Origin: VRUE01 sp036557525
GTDB taxonomy: Bacteria; Actinomycetota; Thermoleophilia; Solirubrobacterales; 70-9
DNA: 64,000 nucleotides
Assembly (NCBI GenBank): GCA_036557525.1
Contig: DATBHH010000119.1
Coordinates: forward strand, 1 to 64,000
Reading direction: 5' to 3'
A program made the position numbers and the translations under genes. The notes beneath the pieces were generated by a model. That model did no database searches. It saw nothing but the letters and a program-made list of their open reading frames with translations, and was not told where the DNA came from. Below are positions 44,616 through 52,766 of the stretch, piece after piece (within the stretch, counting starts at the first letter, position 1; each line of letters begins with the position of its first letter).

Positions 44616-46345
44616 GCTCGATCACGACCTGGAACCGGATCGAGCCGCGGACGCGGGACGCCTCGCTGCCGGGGCTCGAGGCGCGGGTGGCGGACCCGCT
44701 CTGGCTGCTTGGGCGCCAGTGGCAGGCGGCGGAGTTCCAGGCTGAGGACGCGGGCTCGCCCGCCGTCGTCCGGCTGCAGGCGGACGTCGGCCGGATCAGC
44801 CGCTTCGCGCCGGGGAGCCCGCCGTCCGCGGTCACGGGCGAGGCCTACGACCCGAGCGGCCAACCGCTCGAGACCGTGGTCGAGCGCGAGCCGGCGCTCG
44901 CGGCCGGCGAGCGGAACGCCCGCCTGGCCGCCGAGTCGGGGCTGGCGTTCTGGCGCCGGCTCGACGAGGTGGGTCTGGCCCACCGCCGCGAGGACTATCT
45001 GCTCGATTGGGGGCTCGAGCGACCGACGCGCGAGGCTCGCGCCGCCCTCGACGGGGCCACGGCCCGGATCGTCGAGACGCTCGCCGAGAGGGTTCCCGAC
45101 GGGATCGCTCTCCGCGACGCGATCCTCGAAGTGCGGGCCGAAGGCGGCGACCTGCCCGCCGAGCCGCGCTTCGACGACCCCGCGGAGCGCAAACTGGCGC
45201 GGCGGGCGGCCGACGCATTCCTCACCTGGTGGGATGCGCTCGATGCCGGCGCGGACTCCGTCGCGGGTGAATCGACCTGGGCGCCGGACAGGCTCGAGTA
45301 CCGCTTCAGCGTCTCCGGGATGCTCGACGGCAAAGAGCTCGTGATGAGGGCCGCGGAATACCGAGGTGACGGCGTCGATTGGTCGACCTTCGACCTCGAG
45401 TCGGGCGCCGGGGCCAGTCTGATGGCCGGCGGCGCCGACCCCGACTCCACCCGGCTCGAAAAGTCGACGATCCCCGCCCCCGCGACCTATCGCGGGATGC
45501 CCGCGCCGAGGTGGTGGGAGTTCGAGGACGCCGAAGTCCATTACGGGGCGGCGGACGCCGGCAAGGAGGACCTCGCCCGGATGCTGTTCATGGAGTTCGC
45601 GCTGGTCTACGGCAACGACTTCTTCGTGATCCCGGTCGAGCTCGAGCTCGGCGCGATCTGCCAGATCGACCGCCTCGAGGTGCTGGACGCATTCGGTGGG
45701 CTTTGGTCGATCCCGTCGGTCGAGCAGGCGGATGGGGCCGGCGGGCAGTTCCACATGTTCCGCCTCGAGGGCGCCACGGCCGCCCGCAGCCCGTTCGTGC
45801 TCGCGCCGTCGCCGGCGGCCAGTCTCAGCGGGGAGGCGCTGGAGGAGGTGGCCTTCGGCCGTGACGAGATGGCGAACATGGCCTGGGCGGTCGAGCGCGT
45901 CGTGGTCGGGCCGGCGGGTCGACCGATCCGGCGGATCGAGTCCGAGAAGGAGCTCCGACAGCGCGAGCTTCAGGCCGAAATCGAGGCTGGCACGGCCGAG
46001 AACCGGCGCTCCGACGAGCCGCTTCGCTATCGGATCGTCGAGCAGCCGCCGGCCTCCTGGCTGCCGCTGGTGCCGGTGAAGTCGGGAGTCGACCAGATCG
46101 AACTCGAGGTGAGGACGCTGCCCGATGCCCAGGAACCACCCCGGCCCCTCCTCCCCCAGGGCCGGATCGTGCGGGTCGGCGACCTGATCCGCGAGGAGGA
46201 GGTGCCGCGGCGGGGGCTCACGCTCACTCGCTCATATCAGTACGTGCGCTGGCAGAACGGGGAGTCCCTGCTCTGGATCGGCCGCGACCGCCGCCTCGGC
46301 CAGGACGAGGGCACGAGCGGGCTGCGCTACGACGTGGCGGAGTAA
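44612..46345 (+). CDS. Operon gene 6: unknown 577-aa protein
   Basis: Last gene of the operon. The striking N-terminus (SLPGLEARVADPLWLLGRQW, then QAAEFQAEDAGSPAVVRLQA) and the C-terminus (LTLTRSYQYVRWQNGESLLW) look strongly constrained. The centre has WWEFEDAEVHYGAADAGKED and VYGNDFFVIPVELELGAICQ. No known domain, signal or membrane helix. The GTG start at 44612 overlaps the stop of gene 5 by 4 bases. It ends 64 bp before the convergent small genes. Confidence 0.83.
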   Translation: MSSITTWNRIEPRTRDASLPGLEARVADPLWLLGRQWQAAEFQAEDAGSPAVVRLQADVGRISRFAPGSPPSAVTGEAYDPSGQPLETVVEREPALAAGERNARLAAESGLAFWRRLDEVGLAHRREDYLLDWGLERPTREARAALDGATARIVETLAERVPDGIALRDAILEVRAEGGDLPAEPRFDDPAERKLARRAADAFLTWWDALDAGADSVAGESTWAPDRLEYRFSVSGMLDGKELVMRAAEYRGDGVDWSTFDLESGAGASLMAGGADPDSTRLEKSTIPAPATYRGMPAPRWWEFEDAEVHYGAADAGKEDLARMLFMEFALVYGNDFFVIPVELELGAICQIDRLEVLDAFGGLWSIPSVEQADGAGGQFHMFRLEGATAARSPFVLAPSPAASLSGEALEEVAFGRDEMANMAWAVERVVVGPAGRPIRRIESEKELRQRELQAEIEAGTAENRRSDEPLRYRIVEQPPASWLPLVPVKSGVDQIELEVRTLPDAQEPPRPLLPQGRIVRVGDLIREEEVPRRGLTLTRSYQYVRWQNGESLLWIGRDRRLGQDEGTSGLRYDVAE

Positions 46346-46380
46346 CGGCACCTCGAAACGCCCAGCTCGTTTTCACTGCT

Positions 46381-46405
46381 CCGGACCGGCGGGTTCGAAG
46401 TCCGG
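46381..46405. terminator. Possible hairpin between convergent genes
   Basis: CCGGAC and GTCCGG flank a 13-nt loop in the short gap after the large operon. There is no T-run, so this is only a candidate bidirectional terminator. Confidence 0.3.
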
Positions 46406-46408
46406 GCC

Positions 46409-46879
46409 CTAGGTCGACTCGTCATCGTCGATTCGAATTCCGGCCGCGTGGTATTGCTTGATCAGCATCTCGCGCATCGCCGGGTCGGTGACGTAGGCGA
46501 GTGCACGCTTCGCGTTCTCAACCATCATCTCCGCAGCCGGCCCTGCCGGAGCTCCTCCGGCGCCGGCCGGATTGGCGCCCGCATTCTTAGCGGCCTCCAT
46601 CATCTGCTCCTGCATCTGGTGCGCCTGGCTCAGCAGTGCCCTCTGCCCCTGCATCGCGTCGTCCATTCGCTGCGCGACCTGGCTCTCAAGCGACGGGACC
46701 TCGTCCCAGAGGATCTCGATGTCGGTCGGGTCGGTCGTCGAAACCAGTGCGGGCAGCCCCGCGCCGGCAAGGTCGACCCGGCCACGGGGTGCTTTGAGGC
46801 CCGCCATGGTGACGGCATAGGGAGCCATGCCGGGGATGTTGACCGCGACCACCGCCTTTCTCTTGCCCCAGGAGCTCAT
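46409..46879 (-). CDS. Conserved hypothetical, paralogue of its upstream neighbour
   Basis: A 156-aa protein. Its segment STTDPTDIEILWDEVPSLES mirrors LDPSRPERFEVEWDAIPSIE in the next gene upstream, so the two are divergent paralogues. A helical Gln/Met-rich stretch (AHQMQEQMMEAAKNAGANP) with a Gly/Ala/Pro linker precedes a C-terminal helix pair. No signal peptide. ATG 46879 overlaps the upstream stop by 4 bases (ATGA). Function unknown; it ends tail to tail with the large operon. Confidence 0.75.
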   Translation of the reverse strand: MSSWGKRKAVVAVNIPGMAPYAVTMAGLKAPRGRVDLAGAGLPALVSTTDPTDIEILWDEVPSLESQVAQRMDDAMQGQRALLSQAHQMQEQMMEAAKNAGANPAGAGGAPAGPAAEMMVENAKRALAYVTDPAMREMLIKQYHAAGIRIDDDEST

Positions 46880-47478
46880 GGCGGCCCGTTGACGCTGGCG
46901 TCGAACCCTTCCGCGCTTGAGGTATCGCCGCTGCTGGTGGCGGTTGCGATCACGACCACGGCCCTCTGCTTGCCGGGCGGCGCCGGCTTCTGCGCCGCCT
47001 CTCTGACCGCCTCCCGTAGGCGATCCTGGGGATCCCCGTTGGTACTGACCGCGATGCCGCCGGTCAAGCCGCGGCGCCCCACCCCGACGGCCGGACCCGA
47101 GACCCCGGCCGACTCGAGCGCAGCGGCGATCCGACCCCGAGTGGCCACCGGGTCCGCGAGGGTCGGGTCGTTCGCCGCGACCCGCTCCTCGATGCTCGGA
47201 ATGGCGTCCCATTCGACCTCGAAGCGCTCCGGCCGGCTGGGATCGAGCGAGACCGGGATCTCCATCCCGCGGACGAGCCACCGATCCTCGGTCAGCTTGA
47301 AATCGCGGGCGACGCAGATCGGCCCGTCAGGCCCGTCGTCGATCAGGATCGTCACGGTGCCCTTGGCGGAGCTTCCCCACAGCGCCCGGCCGGAAACAGG
47401 TGGGTCCGCGTCGATGACGAGCGCCGTCGCGCGCAGACCTGGCGCGTTTCCCCTGGGGCGCTGTCGACCGAGGGCCAT
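46876..47478 (-). CDS. Conserved hypothetical, first gene of a paralogous pair
   Basis: A 200-aa protein with a basic start (LGRQRPRGNAPGLRATALVI), a beta-rich domain to ~105 (GTVTILIDDGPDGPICVARD, then RFEVEWDAIPSIEERVA) and a helical, Ala-rich C-terminal half. Domain 1 is related to the downstream gene's central segment. ATG 47478 is 8 nt after TAGACT. No family name can be given. Confidence 0.72.
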   Translation of the reverse strand: MALGRQRPRGNAPGLRATALVIDADPPVSGRALWGSSAKGTVTILIDDGPDGPICVARDFKLTEDRWLVRGMEIPVSLDPSRPERFEVEWDAIPSIEERVAANDPTLADPVATRGRIAAALESAGVSGPAVGVGRRGLTGGIAVSTNGDPQDRLREAVREAAQKPAPPGKQRAVVVIATATSSGDTSSAEGFDASVNGPP

Positions 47479-47556
47479 GTGGGCCGAGTCTAGCGCCGGG
47501 TTTTAAGGAACCCGATTGGATTGGACGCATCACCAGAGCCAGGTGCGATCGTCCAT

Positions 47557-47562
47557 TACGCT
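47557..47562 (+). promoter_or_regulatory. -10 box of the 104-aa gene
   Basis: TACGCT, 6 nt before ATG 47569. This decides the start against TTG 47521 in the same frame. Confidence 0.45.
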
Positions 47563-47568
47563 TCGTCC

Positions 47569-47883
47569 ATGAGCTCTCCCGCGACGCTTCTCATGTGGTT
47601 TCAGCTGCGCTCGCCGGAGCTGGCCGAGGAGTTTGAGCAACTGATGACGGGGGATCGCGACATCGTCCGCGGGTCTTTGGATTCGGTCTCCGATTGGCGC
47701 CTTACTCGGCCGGCGGATGTACCCGGACAGTCGATCGAACAAGCCGATTACGTGCTGATTGCGGAGATCGTCGGAGTTGAACGTTTCGAGCAACAGGCGA
47801 GCGAGCACGTCCAACGCCTGCAGGACGACCTGGAGCATCTCGTCTCGAGCCGGGGGATGCTGATCTTGCGTTCCGCCCTCTGA
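47569..47883 (+). CDS. Conserved hypothetical protein
   Basis: A 104-aa protein (MSSPATLLMWFQLRSPELAE ...) with a beta-alpha-beta-beta-alpha-like pattern and a closing LEHLVSSRGMLILRSAL. It resembles small ferredoxin-like (Dabb/ABM-like) proteins, but there is no distinctive motif. ATG 47569 is favoured by the TACGCT box 6 nt upstream. Confidence 0.68.
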   Translation: MSSPATLLMWFQLRSPELAEEFEQLMTGDRDIVRGSLDSVSDWRLTRPADVPGQSIEQADYVLIAEIVGVERFEQQASEHVQRLQDDLEHLVSSRGMLILRSAL

Positions 47884-48175
47884 AGACGCGTCACGGCCGT
47901 AGCCAGCCGGAAGGCCGCTTCGAATCCCGCGGCTTCGCCGCGGCGACTGCGACCCAGGTCCCCATCGACAGCCGCGGACGGATCGCCCGAGCGAAACGGG
48001 CTTGCCTTTGCCCGCTTCCTCAGCGGCAGCCGCTGAGGTGGCGACCCGAGGCAAACCCTCGCCGAAGTCGCCGATCGCGCATCTTGCATCGCCATAGCCA
48101 CCACACACACGGTGAGACGACCGGTCGCCGGCCAGTTTCATGCCGCGAAGAGGGTTGGCACCGGAGGAGCGCGTG
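47884..48175. other. Non-coding stretch with strong hairpins
   Basis: About 290 bp between two converging genes with no credible protein. It holds a perfect 9-bp stem with a 3-nt loop at 48018-48038 (CCTCAGCGG-cag-CCGCTGAGG), which is enclosed by TTGCCT (48002-48007) and AGGCAA (48049-48054), and a second stem at about 47927-47943 (CCGCGGCTTCGCCGCGG). It could be a bidirectional terminator region or a structured RNA; strand unknown. Confidence 0.45.
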
Positions 48176-48709
48176 TCAGTCGCGCGCGCGCAGCGAAGTC
48201 GCCAGGGACTCGCCCCAGGCCTGTGCCCGCTCCAGCTCGCCGTCGGCGAGCGGGCCCTCGGAGTCCTCGACCAGGAAGCTCTCCGGGTCGGCAATCATTT
48301 CGAATCCGCGCCCGCGCAGGCGCTTGCCGATCCCCCGTGCGGCCGCCCCGGTGAGGAAGGATGACCGGTCGAGCCTCGTGTCAAAGGCCGCCGCGGGCTT
48401 GCCGTCGCCAGATCGCTCGGTCAGCCACCTGCGCAGCCCGGGCCCTTCGGCCGCCCCCGGTTCCAGGCTCACGTCCTCCTCTTCCTCGGCCGCCTGCGCC
48501 GCCCCTTTACGGCTCATCGAGGTCGCAAGTCCATGCATGTGAGTCGGTCCGCCGACGATCAAGGCGTCAGCATCGTCCGCGGGGCCGGCGTCACCCCGGT
48601 TGACGGCGACTAGCTCGACCTCACCGAGCGACTCAAGGCCGGCCGCGACCGCTTCGGCGATCTGGCGCGTGTTCCCGTACATGGACTCGTAGGCGATGGC
48701 TATTTTCAT
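48176..48709 (-). CDS. Flavodoxin-domain protein
   Basis: A 177-aa protein. The N-terminal FMN phosphate loop (IAYESMYGNTRQIAEAV) is a clear flavodoxin signature, followed by DALIVGGPTHMHGLATSMSR, which matches the loop flanking the isoalloxazine ring, and FDTRLDRSSFLTGAAARGIG. This is the short flavodoxin-like family common in Actinobacteria (redox carrier or quinone reductase role). A strong ribosome site (GGAGGTGAAGA) precedes ATG. Confidence 0.9.
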   Translation of the reverse strand: MKIAIAYESMYGNTRQIAEAVAAGLESLGEVELVAVNRGDAGPADDADALIVGGPTHMHGLATSMSRKGAAQAAEEEEDVSLEPGAAEGPGLRRWLTERSGDGKPAAAFDTRLDRSSFLTGAAARGIGKRLRGRGFEMIADPESFLVEDSEGPLADGELERAQAWGESLATSLRARD

Positions 48710-48731
48710 TCTTCACCTCCGACACGGCAGC

Positions 48732-49061
48732 CTAGAGGCCCAGGCCCCCGACTCCTCGCTCATTCCAGCCGAGGTGGTGGGCGAGCTCGTGGCGCAGGGT
48801 CCGGTCGACCTGTTCCGCGAGCAGCCCTCTGTCGTGGCCGAAGTCGCGCTCAAGCGTGTCGCGGTAGATCACGATCCGGTCCTCGTAGCGTTCACGCGCG
48901 ATCCCGTCCCCGTAGTACTGGCCGTACGCTCGCTCCTCGGACCCGAGATCCGAGACCACGACCGGGACCTTTGCCAGCACATCCTGGAACTCATCCGGGA
49001 GCCGGTCGATCGCATCGGCCACCAACGATTCGAACTGATCGAGGTCAGGATCTTGGGGCAT
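48732..49061 (-). CDS. Minimal zincin metallopeptidase family protein
   Basis: A 109-aa protein with the zinc motif HELAHHLGWNERGV near the C-terminus (HExxHxxGxxE: two His and a Glu/His), preceded by ERAYGQYYGDGIARERYEDR and IVIYRDTLERDFG. This is the short metallopeptidase family found widely in Actinobacteria; substrates unknown. ATG 49061 lies 7 nt after TACCGT. It lies 22 bp upstream of the flavodoxin gene. Confidence 0.9.
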   Translation of the reverse strand: MPQDPDLDQFESLVADAIDRLPDEFQDVLAKVPVVVSDLGSEERAYGQYYGDGIARERYEDRIVIYRDTLERDFGHDRGLLAEQVDRTLRHELAHHLGWNERGVGGLGL

Positions 49062-49083
49062 GCCCTCAACGGTAGAGGCTCAA

Positions 49084-49157
49084 TGGCGCGGGCTGGAATC
49101 GAACCTGCTCGACGGATGATGAGTCGGTCCAGAACCGGTCCAGAAAGCCAAGGCAGG
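49084..49157. repeat. Degraded tRNA-derived junction (copy C)
   Basis: TGGCGCGGGCTGGAATCGAA and the following ~50 bases match, imperfectly, the 3' half of the tRNA at 61121 and the first part of the junction at 59224, including GACGGATnATGAGTC and CCAGAAAGCCAA. It is probably an old attachment-site scar marking the left edge of the composite island. Confidence 0.65.
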
Positions 49158-49204
49158 AGGCGGCGGCGTGGCCGACGTTCTGATCGAGGCCGGTGCGAGC
49201 GCGC

Positions 49205-49582
49205 TCAGCCGGCCGCCGCCGCGGCCAGTTCGGTGAGCACCGCGGTCTGCCGCTCGAGCGTCTGCCGGTGGCCGTCGAGGGCATAGCGATCGGCCAGCTC
49301 GCGGGGGTCGAGGTAGCCGACATGCGTCCCGGCGGGGTCCTGCCAGATCAGCATCCGCAGCGGCAGCTCGATGCCGGCGCGGGGGTCAGCCTGCATCAGG
49401 GGCGTACCGACGCGCGTGTTGCCGAAGATCAGCAGGACGTTGGCTTCCAGGTCGACATCGGCCTTGCGGGCGCCGGTCGCATGGTCGATGCGCGCGAACA
49501 GCTGCAAGCCATGCGCGTCGAGCGCCTCGCGCAGCCGGGCCTCGACCTGGTCGGCATCGCCGCTGGCGGTCAGCTCGACCAT
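49205..49582 (-). CDS. DUF302 domain protein
   Basis: A 125-aa protein whose core TPLMQADPRAGIELPLRMLI, then WQD, is the DUF302 signature, with HATGARKADVDLEANVLLIFGN before it. DUF302 proteins are small alpha/beta domains of uncertain, possibly stress-related, function. ATG 49582 is 6 nt after TAGAGT, a leaderless layout. First gene inside the island's left segment. Confidence 0.88.
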   Translation of the reverse strand: MVELTASGDADQVEARLREALDAHGLQLFARIDHATGARKADVDLEANVLLIFGNTRVGTPLMQADPRAGIELPLRMLIWQDPAGTHVGYLDPRELADRYALDGHRQTLERQTAVLTELAAAAAG

Positions 49583-49631
49583 GTGCCCACTCTATCCACT
49601 CGCGGTCAGGTGGCGGCCAGCTTCGGTGTAG

Positions 49632-50024
49632 TCAGGGTCGAAGGCCTCGAGCTTCGTTTCGAAGGCTACGACCGGCCGCCGCCGGCTCGACCTCTGTGAC
49701 GTCGCTGAACGTCTGGGCAAATCGGTCCAGGACCGGATCCGGGCCGCAACCCAGGCCGTCAATGATCTGAGTCATTTGCCCAGCAAAGTCGCGCAGGGCG
49801 GGGAATGTCATATGCAGTCCGGTTGGCGACGCCCTCGCCCCCCGGTCGACCTGAATTGGATCGAATCCACTTCCTTCCTTGGGCACGGCCTCGCGGAGGT
49901 CAAGGATGCTCCATGCCAGGCTGTCCGCCTCTGGACGAAATGGATCGAGAATCTCCAACATGGAGAGAAAGACGCGAATCTCCCCCGCAGGGTGAGTGTC
50001 GGCGATTTTCAGCAGATGCGACAC
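49632..50024 (-). CDS. Hypothetical protein, possibly 5'-truncated
   Basis: A 130-aa frame with protein-like composition (VFLSMLEILDPFRPEADSLA; FPALRDFAGQMTQIIDGLG) but no known family. The GTG start has no ribosome site or -10 box, and the codons just upstream also read like protein (RQVETRF, then SETVSHLL) before a TGA at about 50082. It may therefore be a truncated gene in island DNA. Confidence 0.4.
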   Translation of the reverse strand: MSHLLKIADTHPAGEIRVFLSMLEILDPFRPEADSLAWSILDLREAVPKEGSGFDPIQVDRGARASPTGLHMTFPALRDFAGQMTQIIDGLGCGPDPVLDRFAQTFSDVTEVEPAAAGRSLRNEARGLRP

Positions 50025-50075
50025 CGTCTCGGACGCTGCGGCGGCAAACCTAGTTTCAACTTGGCGCTCCTCCCG

Positions 50076-50588
50076 TCACAGCGTGGGAGCCGGCGTGGGC
50101 CTGGCCCACTCGGGATAAGCCGCATAGCCTCGCTCCGCGAGGATGCGTGCCTTGGCGAACCGATCGTTTGCCTCCTGAAACCATTGGTCTCGGATTGCCA
50201 TCGGGTGGCTGCCAGGGCCAAGTGACCTCATTCGCAGCGCAAGCCCTTCGCGCTCGGTCGAGATCGCGGCAACCATCGAATGATTTGCCGACTGGTAGGC
50301 ATCAGGAACAGAGACCGTTCGCAACTTCTCTTCGAGCGAACCGAGATCGCGCGCCGTGCGCCTGTCGGCGACAAAGCATTCGACCTTGGTTGCGCCTTTG
50401 TTGCAGGCACCGGGTGAGGTTGAGGTGGCGCGATAGACGACGGAGTCTCCTTCAATCGAGTGCCAGCCTCGTTCCCAGGCGGCCAGGTACGCGCTGTTAT
50501 CGCCAACCACGCCCGCGCTCACGGACACGCCGCATCCGGTGATCACGAGGGCGATTAGGGCGACGGCGGGGACGAGTGGGCGAATCAC
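50076..50588 (-). CDS. Putative lipoprotein
   Basis: A 170-aa protein from GTG 50588: signal with lipobox (LIALVITGC), then SAYLAAWERGWHSIEGDSVV, two Cys (GACNKGATKVECFVA) and helical SVPDAYQSANHSMVAAISTE segments. The pattern fits small actinobacterial lipoproteins, like the one at 27546. The frame is open to 50771, but that extension lacks signal character. A TATAGC-like sequence lies just before the GTG. Confidence 0.65.
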   Translation of the reverse strand: MIRPLVPAVALIALVITGCGVSVSAGVVGDNSAYLAAWERGWHSIEGDSVVYRATSTSPGACNKGATKVECFVADRRTARDLGSLEEKLRTVSVPDAYQSANHSMVAAISTEREGLALRMRSLGPGSHPMAIRDQWFQEANDRFAKARILAERGYAAYPEWARPTPAPTL

Positions 50589-50942
50589 CGAGGCTATATC
50601 GGCAACCCGGCTTGGGGCCGTTAGGTGATTGCGACGGGCTCCTATGGGCGGATTGGTTACCGAGGCCCGGCAGCCCGATCCGCAAGCGGTGTCCCCCTGT
50701 CCCTGCCTCTGCGCTGTCTGTCGAAATGCAACCGCGCAAGCGACCCTGCCTCGGTCAGAGGCGACGGTCAAGGCAGTGGCGCGGTTCGAGTTTGGCCCGA
50801 GTGGCTCCAGCTCACCGTATGACGCGACAACCCAGCCGCGATGACCCTTTCATGTCCGACCCAGGCGACGTTTCCATCCCCTGGAGCACGATCCGCCTCA
50901 CCGAGCTGAATCTCTCCGGCCCCGGTTCGGCTGGCGCGGCGG
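50589..50942. other. Intergenic region, no gene recognised
   Basis: About 350 bp between the lipoprotein start and the MFS stop. Open frames are short and lack ribosome sites or recognisable protein. It is probably island debris plus the lipoprotein promoter. Confidence 0.5.
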
Positions 50943-52502
50943 CTAGGACCGGGCCATCGCGCCTCGCACCCGCCTCCCGAACGCGACCACACCTGCGAGA
51001 TGCCCGCAGTATGGAGCGCCCGGACAGCGAGCGAACGACAGGGCGACCGTCTCGACCTGCTCGTCCGCCACTCTCCGCCGCCGCGATGGCAGGAAGACAA
51101 GTGCCACGACCAGGCCCAATGCGCAGAGCACAGCTGCAGCCACGAAGGCGCCCTTGAAGCCGTGGGTCAGCGCGATGGGCAGCGATGAGCCGGAGGCGAG
51201 TGCGCTCGTCAGGCGGCTCGTCGAGACCGAGGAAAGGATCGCCAGGCCGAGCGAGCCGCCGACCTGCTGGGTTGTGTTGAGCAGACCCGAAGCGAGCCCG
51301 GACTCCGCGGCGGCAACGCCGTTGGTCGCGGCGATCGTGATCGGGACGAACGAGAGCCCGAGCCCGGCTCCGAGGACGATCATCGCCGGCAGGACGTGGC
51401 TCGCGTAGTCGCCGCGGCCGGACACCCGGGTGAGGAGCACGAATCCCACCGTTGTGATGAGCAGGCCGGTGGTCAGCACCGGCTTCGGCGTGAAGCGGTC
51501 GACCAGGCGCGAGGCGGTCGCCGAGGCGCCGATGAGGATCAGGCTGAACGGCATATAGGCGACCCCCGTCTTGAGGGCGCTGTAGCCGAGCACCTGCTGC
51601 AGGTAGAGGGTGCAGAAGTAGAACATCCCGAACAGGGCCGCAGCCACGAGCAAGAACGTCGCATCGGATGCCGCCAGGCCGCGGTTCGAGAAGATTCGCA
51701 GCGGGACCAGAGGATCCTTCTGGCGGCGCTCGATCCAGACGAAGGCTGCGATCAAAGCGGCGGCGACGGCGAACCCCGCCAGATTCCGCGCCGATCCCCA
51801 CCCCCAGCTGTCTGCCTTGATCAGCGTGAAGACGAGGGCGGTCGTTCCAAGCGTGATCGCAATCGCACCCTCCAGGTCGTACCCGCGCGAGGGAACCTCG
51901 GCGCGGCTCTCCCGGATGATCCGCGGTGTCAGCGCGAGCACTGCGGCGCCGATCGGGACGTTGACGAAAAAGACCCAGCGCCAGGTCAGCACCTCGACGA
52001 GCAATCCGCCGAGCAGCAGTCCGACCGCTCCACCCACTCCCGCGATGGCCCCCCAGACGGCGAGCGCGCGGTTGCGCGCTGGGCCTTCGGCAAAGGTGGT
52101 GAGGATGATCGAGAGCGCCGCCGGGGAGACCATCGCCCCGCCGAGGCCCTGGGCGCCGCGGGCGACCAGCAGCATGCCGGGTGACTGGGAGAGGCCGCAG
52201 ATCAGCGAGGCGCCCGAGAATAGTGTGATACCGGCGAAGAAGAGCCGGCGGCGACCGACCTGGTCGGCAAGGCGGCCGCCGAGGAGGAGAAAGCCGCCGA
52301 AGGTGAGCGTGTAGGCGTTCAGGACCCAGGAAAGGTTCTGCTCCGAGAAGCCGAGGTCGACCTGGATCGTCGGCAGAGCGACGTTGACCACCGTGGCGTC
52401 GAGGATGACCATGAACTGCGCGACCGCCACGAGCGCGAGCACGGCGTTGGGGTTGACCTGCGAGGCCGAGCGACTGACGAATGCAGTTGGCGCACCTGAC
52501 AT
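50943..52502 (-). CDS. MFS drug:H+ antiporter, 14-helix (DHA2/EmrB-QacA type)
   Basis: A 519-aa exporter with about fourteen helices. Motifs: VILDATVVNVALPTIQ (DHA2 motif D1 with charged Asp), GGRLADQVGRRRLFFAG (motif A), and VGGAVGLLLGGLL / FVNVPIG (motif C and antiporter region). It probably exports drugs or small lipophilic compounds by proton antiport. ATG 52502 is preferred over 52520. It lies just inside junction copy B of the island; no regulator adjoins it. Confidence 0.9.
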   Translation of the reverse strand: MSGAPTAFVSRSASQVNPNAVLALVAVAQFMVILDATVVNVALPTIQVDLGFSEQNLSWVLNAYTLTFGGFLLLGGRLADQVGRRRLFFAGITLFSGASLICGLSQSPGMLLVARGAQGLGGAMVSPAALSIILTTFAEGPARNRALAVWGAIAGVGGAVGLLLGGLLVEVLTWRWVFFVNVPIGAAVLALTPRIIRESRAEVPSRGYDLEGAIAITLGTTALVFTLIKADSWGWGSARNLAGFAVAAALIAAFVWIERRQKDPLVPLRIFSNRGLAASDATFLLVAAALFGMFYFCTLYLQQVLGYSALKTGVAYMPFSLILIGASATASRLVDRFTPKPVLTTGLLITTVGFVLLTRVSGRGDYASHVLPAMIVLGAGLGLSFVPITIAATNGVAAAESGLASGLLNTTQQVGGSLGLAILSSVSTSRLTSALASGSSLPIALTHGFKGAFVAAAVLCALGLVVALVFLPSRRRRVADEQVETVALSFARCPGAPYCGHLAGVVAFGRRVRGAMARS

Positions 52503-52576
52503 CCGGGTTCTTAGTCTCACACTCCATCGGTCGTCATGTATGACGCCGGCCTCGCGCGTCTACAGATGCAGCCAAT

Positions 52577-52710
52577 CAACCAGCGACCTCCGGATCATGA
52601 GTCGCGCCAAAACCGCTCTAGCAAGCCAAATTTGGCACGTTTGAGCGAAGGGGTTCTGAGGAGATTCAGGGAGATCGCTGGAGTCGGGGACAAGTTTCGG
52701 GACAGAGTTT
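52577..52710. repeat. Island junction repeat, copy B
   Basis: About 134 bp aligned by eye with 59241-59373 at roughly 85% identity. It carries the anticodon-side part of the tRNA 3' half (ACCAGCGAC, GGATCATGAGTCGCGCC), an inverted repeat GCCAAA/TTTGGC (52606-52611 and 52631-52636), GAGGAGATTCAGGGAG and GGGGACAAGTTTCGGGACA. Confidence 0.8.
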
Positions 52711-52754
52711 CTGCGGCACCGCGGGCCCAGTACTTCAGGCGCTCGGCCCAGGGC

Positions 52755-52760
52755 TATAGT
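52755..52760 (+). promoter_or_regulatory. -10 box of YVTN gene 2
   Basis: TATAGT, 6 nt before GTG 52767. Same box as at the two other YVTN paralogues. Confidence 0.6.
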
Positions 52761-52766
52761 CGGTGT

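Noticed and set aside
31895..46345. Prophage, contractile injection or type VI system
   Set aside because: No sheath, tube, baseplate, VgrG/PAAR, terminase, portal or AAA sorting ATPase could be recognised. The lysozyme-like domain alone is not enough, so I left the system unnamed.
47530..48294. Minus-strand open frame across the structured region
   Set aside because: Arg/Ser-rich translation without family, runs through two strong hairpins and into a real + strand gene.
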